Source of the DNA: Spongilla lacustris
Lineage: Eukaryota; Porifera; Demospongiae; Spongillida; Spongillidae
Assembly (NCBI GenBank): GCA_949361645.1
Contig: OX442422.1
Span: 2,631,563 to 2,695,562, forward strand
Reading direction: 5' to 3'
Length of the DNA stretch: 64,000 nt
The notes under the pieces are model-generated. The model ran no database searches, was not told where the DNA came from, and saw only the letters and a program-made list of their open reading frames with translations. Of this stretch, positions 59,266 through 64,000 are shown one piece after another. How positions within the stretch are numbered: the first letter of the stretch is position 1; every line of letters starts with the position of its first letter. A program made the translations under genes and the position numbers.

Positions 59266-60239
59266 CTGGACAATTGACACATACATGCAAATTAATGATT
59301 CCTACACATGCTTTAATTAACATCTGTATTTTGCCAGATCACAGTTAACTAAAGAGTGTGAATTTGTGACTTGCATCTTGTTGACTTTATTAAATCACAA
59401 CTATAGTTAAAGAAATATTGATTTTCAAAGCTCATATAACATGATGACATTTTTGTGGCAGGGAATGATAAGAAATATCCATGAATAAAATGTGTATGTG
59501 AGTATTCAGGCGATTTACTACCAAACTTCAGCTAAAATATTACATCGAATTAGGATATAAACAGTTGTATTTAAATATTTAAAATGTAATCATAAGAATG
59601 AACAGTTTATCAGTCTACTGCCTCAACCTGCCTTGCAATGATCTTGCAAGGATAGCACTGGCACTGCCATTTAGATCTCCCAAGTCTTGGGATTTACTGT
59701 GGTTTATGAGGATGGCTATGCAAGAGAAAACGTTGCAGTGCTTCACCCCAGGCTCCATGTGAATAACTAATATAACAGGCGATTTGCTAGTGAATCCAAC
59801 TAACCCATACATGAAAAATCTCCATCCATGAATTAGTGAAAAACTTGTGGACAAAGAAACTCTGCATACATTTTAGCAATAAAGAAATGTAATGTGCATC
59901 ACTATCAACAATTTCAATGATAGTTGTAAAAACGGATTAGAATGATTCATATGAAGTCCAATGTGATACCTTGTGCTCTCATCCATGCGGGTTTTACTCT
60001 ACAAAGGTATCAATTTAATGTCCACGCACATGTACGCATCATCACGGGCTAAGGGCAATACTTTTTGAAAATTTTGAGCCAATTGGTCTAATTTGGCATT
60101 ATTCCAAATGGTTCATAGAAGGTGTGAGTTATTTGAATGCAAAGCTACAAGAGCAATAACAAGAACAAGAATATTCATGCTATTTAAAAAATGGACCAAT
60201 CATGGATGCAGATAGGGTGATAAAGTGTAAATACACGCA

Positions 60240-60470
60240 CCAGATGCCAGGAGTTGGGGTGGACATGTATCCCCCTAACTGTAGAAATGTACAGTAACTG
60301 GAGGATGGAGGCTCAGAGTGTTTTTTTGCCATCTTGCCTCTCTACTTGCCATTGGCCAGGCCACCCCCAAACCCAAAGTGCTGGCTGAAATCTATGGCCG
60401 ACTGAACATGTCACTTGTGAGGTCAGTGGCTAGGGCCATCATGGGGAGAGAAAATGCCCAGATAGGTTAG
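60240..60470 (+). pseudogene. Retroelement ORF 3' end, + strand copy
   Basis: Nucleotides from CAGATGCCAGGAGTTGGGGT onward parallel the minus-strand copy at 60666-60900. One frame (60329-60470) reads YGRLNMSLVRSVARAIMGRE, against YSRMNMCLVRSISRAIMGR in the other copy. The 3' flank runs to an ATT microsatellite at about 60550. Confidence 0.65.
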
Positions 60471-60549
60471 TAGAACTGTAGGTTTGTTAGCAGCATCTAT
60501 TTCAAGTTAGTAGAATTGCAGGTTTGTCAAATTTGTATCTGTTGTATTC

Positions 60550-60585
60550 CTTTATTATTATTATTATTATTATAATAAATAATAC
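60550..60585. repeat. Shared (ATT)n/(AAT)n 3' tail between two retroelement copies
   Basis: TTATTATTATTATTATTATT then TAATAAATAATA. It sits exactly between the 3' ends of the + copy (60240-60470) and the - copy (60666-63290). Confidence 0.6.
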
Positions 60586-60665
60586 ATTACGTACACGACT
60601 CACAAGTACAAAAAACTAACTCAGGCTACACTACACTACACTGCACTATACTACACATAAATGTC

Positions 60666-61825
60666 CTAAAGAACTACTACTCTACCCATGATGGCCCTGG
60701 ATATTGATCTGACCAGGCACATGTTCATTCTGCTGTAGATGTCAAACAGGGCAACAGATTTGGGGCGACCTTGGTGGATGGACAGTAAAGATGCTAGGCG
60801 TGAGAACACAATTTGGGCCTCCTTTTCCCAATGCCCAAAGGTCTCCACAGCCAGTGGGATGCACACCCACCCCAGCTCCTGACATCTGGCATCATTGGTG
60901 GAATGTTTTCTACATTCTGCAGCATGGGCTGCTGCCCCTGAGGAAGTACTGGCATCTCTTAAGGTGGCAGGAGTGGGAGTGAAGTGACTGTTATATCGAA
61001 GGCAGCAGGCTTGCCTCTATCCCAAACCTGAACCAACACATCAGCTGGACGTGTGTTGATATGATCTCCAGATAGGCCATATCCCACTTCAACCCTTACA
61101 GGCAGGTGAGCTCGGTGGCAGAGTTCGGCAAAGGTGTCCCTAAGGTGGTTGTGACGGGTGACCACATCTCCACCATGCTGGCATGAGGTTGCATGGTGAC
61201 CAAGAGGGTCAAGTACAGCTCCAGGGCAGAAGGGGCAAGAAGAAGCGGTTGATGTGTTGAGGCCTAGCCACCATCTGATAGCCACTTGGCACTCTTCTGT
61301 ATCCAGGTGCATGTTCAAGCCTACAGAAGGGATGGCAGAGACCCAAGAACTTGCATGGGGTGCAGATACTGACAATATGCGAGCTTTGTTGGCTGGTGAA
61401 GCAGAAGAAACTAGAGCTTGGAACATGTGGGTATCAAGTTTTAAAGATAGGGCTTTCTGTTGAGGGGGAGTGTTAAGCACTGCCTCCACAGTAAGAGAGC
61501 CCTGTGGAGATACCAGGGCATTAAAATGGGAAACAGCTTGCTGTAGATGAATATTGTCTGGGCTCCCTAAGTCTGAGGCTGCTAGTGAAGGGACAAAGGC
61601 AGCACACGAGTGAAGAGAGAGGGAGCGAAGGCCTAGACCACCTAGCTTAGGGCAAAGTTGAGCTTGATGCCACTGAGTGTCAGGCATATCTACTGCTAGG
61701 CAAGAAGCAAAGCAAAGTCTCATCTCTTCATCGAAGAGCTTTAGGGAGTCAGAGCAGAGGCTTGTAGGTGTGGTTCTAGCTAGATGCACAAACTTGCAGT
61801 AATCCCCACACGTGCGGAGAAGCGA
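60666..61825 (-). pseudogene. Retroelement RT-ORF C-terminal part, - strand copy A
   Basis: From the breakpoint near 61825 the frame runs LLRTCGDYCKFVHLARTTPT, CFASCLAVDMPDTQWHQAQL, LGGLGLRSLSLHSCAAF, HASSWVSAIPSVGLN, CPFCPGAVLDPLGHHATSCQ, RPADVLVQVWDRGKPAAFD. It then meets a stop at about 60959 and resumes in another frame with GWVCIPLAVETFGHWEKEAQ and SRMNMCLVRSISRAIMGR to a stop at 60666. This is the region downstream of a reverse-transcriptase domain; the RT itself is absent. Confidence 0.7.
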
Positions 61826-63290
61826 AATGGCAATCTGGAACTCATCAGGTTCAAGGTGAAGCTTAAGACCTATTGAAGGAATGACTGATAGTCAGGATGC
61901 AGCATGGCATGAGGACACAGACAACAAACGTGCACGGTTGGCAGGGGATGACTGAAGTACATGTAGCAGCTGATCAAACTGGTGGTTTTACAACCTAGCC
62001 GAGAGATCCTTTTGGCTATAGCTAGAATTAAGCAAAAGATCTCCTGAAATTGCATGCACTGGTGGGACTATACTGTTAAAAATACTGAATGTCTCCAAGG
62101 CGTATTCATCAGATGGTATTAGAGACCCTGCCTTAATCAGTGATGCCAAATAAGCAGCTGGAGAATGGAGAGCAAGACTACGAAGGCCAAGACCCCCCCC
62201 CCCCCCCCCCCCAACCCCCTACCAAGGCTCAGTTGAACTTGCAACCATTCTGTGTCAGCTGTATCAATTCCAGTGCATTCGGAAAAACAATGACGAACAT
62301 CAGCATCAAACAATGCTAACCCGTCAGAGATAAGTGAGGGTGGAGTTGAACGGGCACGATGAACTAATATACAGTACCCTGCACACTGACGCAGGAGGAG
62401 GAGTGCAACTTGGGGGTCCAATGAGCCCACAGTAACCAACTGGGATAGCAACTTGGCAGCCTTAGCACGCCTTTGTGCTAAAAACTTTGCACAAAAGGTG
62501 GGATCTCCTATTGGAGTCCAAGAACTTCAAAGTTTGGCTCGTGGGACACTTTCATTTCTTGGGGAAAGTCTGTCAAGACAGTGGGAGAGAACAGTTCACA
62601 TTTGGCAGGGTTGATCAAGAGACCAAGAGCAGGACCCGGCTTCTGAATAAGAGTAACACTTTAAACTCGGGTGGCAGAGCAGTGGTCCCTGGAGGTAAAG
62701 TGATATCAGGTAGGGTAGGAATTGGGCCCTTAGGGTGTTTCTGTTGGAGCAAATTCCATGTCTCAGGAATGTTGGGGGCAATACCTGAAGATATAAGGAC
62801 CTTGCAAGCCTTCCCCAGTAACCCTTCTCTAGCCTTAGAAACTGCAGACTGAACCTTCTTATTTGTCTCCTTTGTTTGCTCCTTAGGTTGTTTGGGGTTG
62901 GGCTTCCGAGCATGATCAGAGCTGCAGAGGCATATTGCCATAGAGAAGCTATGTGGCCATCAGACCACTGTCTGCAAAGCTCTTCAATGGAGTGAGATTT
63001 GTGACGTTGGCCACCTCGATGCGATGCTCGTAACACACACTTTGGCAGCATGAATAGTTTTAACCAAGCCTCCTCCGAGTTGGATACGCATATAGATCTC
63101 AACGTGTCTGACAAGACTTGAGCAAATGCGGGTCTTGCTTTTTGAGGTATGTGACGAATTGTGGCATACTGCAAACAACAGACTTCCTCAAAAGATGGGA
63201 GAGAAGCGTCAGGAGCTGACCCCTCACTGATCCCTTGGCCAGGAGCGGTTGTGGTGGAGGCAACTGATGCTTCGCGCTTCACGAACCATG
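61826..63290 (-). pseudogene. Retroelement ORF, - strand copy B, internally deleted and 3'-truncated
   Basis: The N-terminal part (63282 downward) reads RHIPQKARPAFAQVLSDTLR, EEAWLKLFMLPKCVLRASHR and RQWSDGHIASLWQYASAAL, then shifts frame to KVQSAVSKAREGLLGKACKV. The sequence then jumps (about 62600-62450) to the post-RT region LLRQCAGYCILVHRARSTPP and CSECTGIDTADTEWLQVQLS-type blocks, skipping the RT catalytic core. It continues past a C-run (62193-62211) through ANRARLLSVSSCHAASWLS and SIGLKLHLEPDEFQIAI, where it joins copy A. Multiple frame changes. Confidence 0.65.
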
Positions 63291-64000
63291 TATTGCTAAC
63301 ACACAGTACTGCTTACAGTTTAACATTTTCAAGCGTGGCTACTTTTGGTACTGTATGTATAATGACCATGTGTCGTATTATTACCAGTATATAGTAGCCA
63401 TGTGTTAGCAATAAATGGTTGCATGTTGTACCCTTTTAATCTCCCTCTATTTAACTCCGTAAATGGCTTAGCAAATCTTTCTGTAAATGGCTTTCCTACA
63501 TGAACCCTCTGCTTACGTCGAGGCTCTAGGCAGGTAAGCTGTATTATATGTTCTGTTAACTTTGAGTTTATGAAGCTTGCAGGTCAGTGTAATATGAAGC
63601 TTTTACATGTACACCTTCAACCCTTTGAACTTTAGCTAGATATGCAGGGCTGGCGCAGCCCATAGGGCAGGTAGGGCATTTGCCCTACCACTTTTTCCCG
63701 CGACTAAGATAATTATTAATAATTTTCATTAATTAATTAGCTTTGATTAAATTTATAAATAACCGTTAGCGTGCGCAATGGCCGCCGTTTGCAATGGCCG
63801 CTGTTTGCAATGGACGCTCTATCTGGCACAGGTGTTTGCGGCCATATATTTTGTGGACAGTAGGTTTATAACCCGAAATATTGAAATGATTACGTATTCC
63901 CTTAGCAACGTCCTAGACAACCAGAGCCAAGAAACGTGAGCCTCCTGTACAAAAACAGGAATTATACCAGCGTCATTTAAAACCTCGAAACAAAAGAAGC
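63291..64000. other. No gene recognised
   Basis: AT-rich end of the window. Around 63642 there is CAGGGCTGGCGCAGCCC, then GGGCAGGTAGGGCATTTGCC, a compact palindromic block that may be a transposon terminus. The missing PMCA 5' exons are not here. Confidence 0.4.

Overview
The window is eukaryotic and almost certainly from an early-branching marine invertebrate. A demosponge is my best guess, but that is inference. Directly visible are spliced genes with GT-AG introns whose phases match from exon to exon, animal-type genes (a plasma-membrane calcium pump, an RSBN1/KDM9-type protein, a TEX264-type ER protein, RNF113A remnants), heavy minisatellite content, many short palindromic DNA-transposon derivatives, long G/C homopolymers and an over-abundant TACATGTA word. 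There are no bacterial operons, CRISPR arrays, rRNA genes or recognisable tRNA genes. Two 200-N assembly gaps lie at 11794-11993 and 48443-48642.

Layout. 1-545: remnant of a retroelement RT ORF. 872-3924 (-): a large exon (1009 codons from its first ATG) for a VioB/ferritin-like protein, the most unusual gene here. 4-15 kb: no host gene recognised, but several mobile-element derivatives: a hAT-like element with an 8-bp target duplication (5460-6653), a MULE-like element with 114-bp TIRs and a 9-bp target duplication (13840-14373), a RecQ-like helicase fragment and smaller palindromes. 15228-24877 (-): a five-exon RSBN1/KDM9-like gene whose introns are mostly tandem repeats. 25-30 kb: minisatellites and retroelement scraps. 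30706-32219 (+): a complete three-exon TEX264-like gene. 34-36.2 kb (+): three broken exons of an RNF113A/CWC24-type gene interrupted by a 0.54 kb (CCCT)n array and a foldback element. 36-48.6 kb: minisatellites, a Merlin (ISXO2-like) transposase remnant, a 0.37 kb perfect-looking palindrome, and a transposon nested in an inverted minisatellite. 50553-59265 (-): eleven exons of a PMCA-type Ca2+-ATPase lacking only its N-terminal exons. 60.2-63.3 kb: a composite of several truncated copies of the same retroelement family seen at position 1.

The host genes do not form an evident pathway. RSBN1/KDM9 is nuclear, TEX264 is an ER-membrane protein, PMCA exports calcium at the plasma membrane, and the VioB-like protein has no assignable substrate. 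The main theme is a compact gene set embedded in unusually repeat-rich intronic and intergenic DNA. Gene models were built by reading splice signals and frames by eye; no alignment or database search was run.
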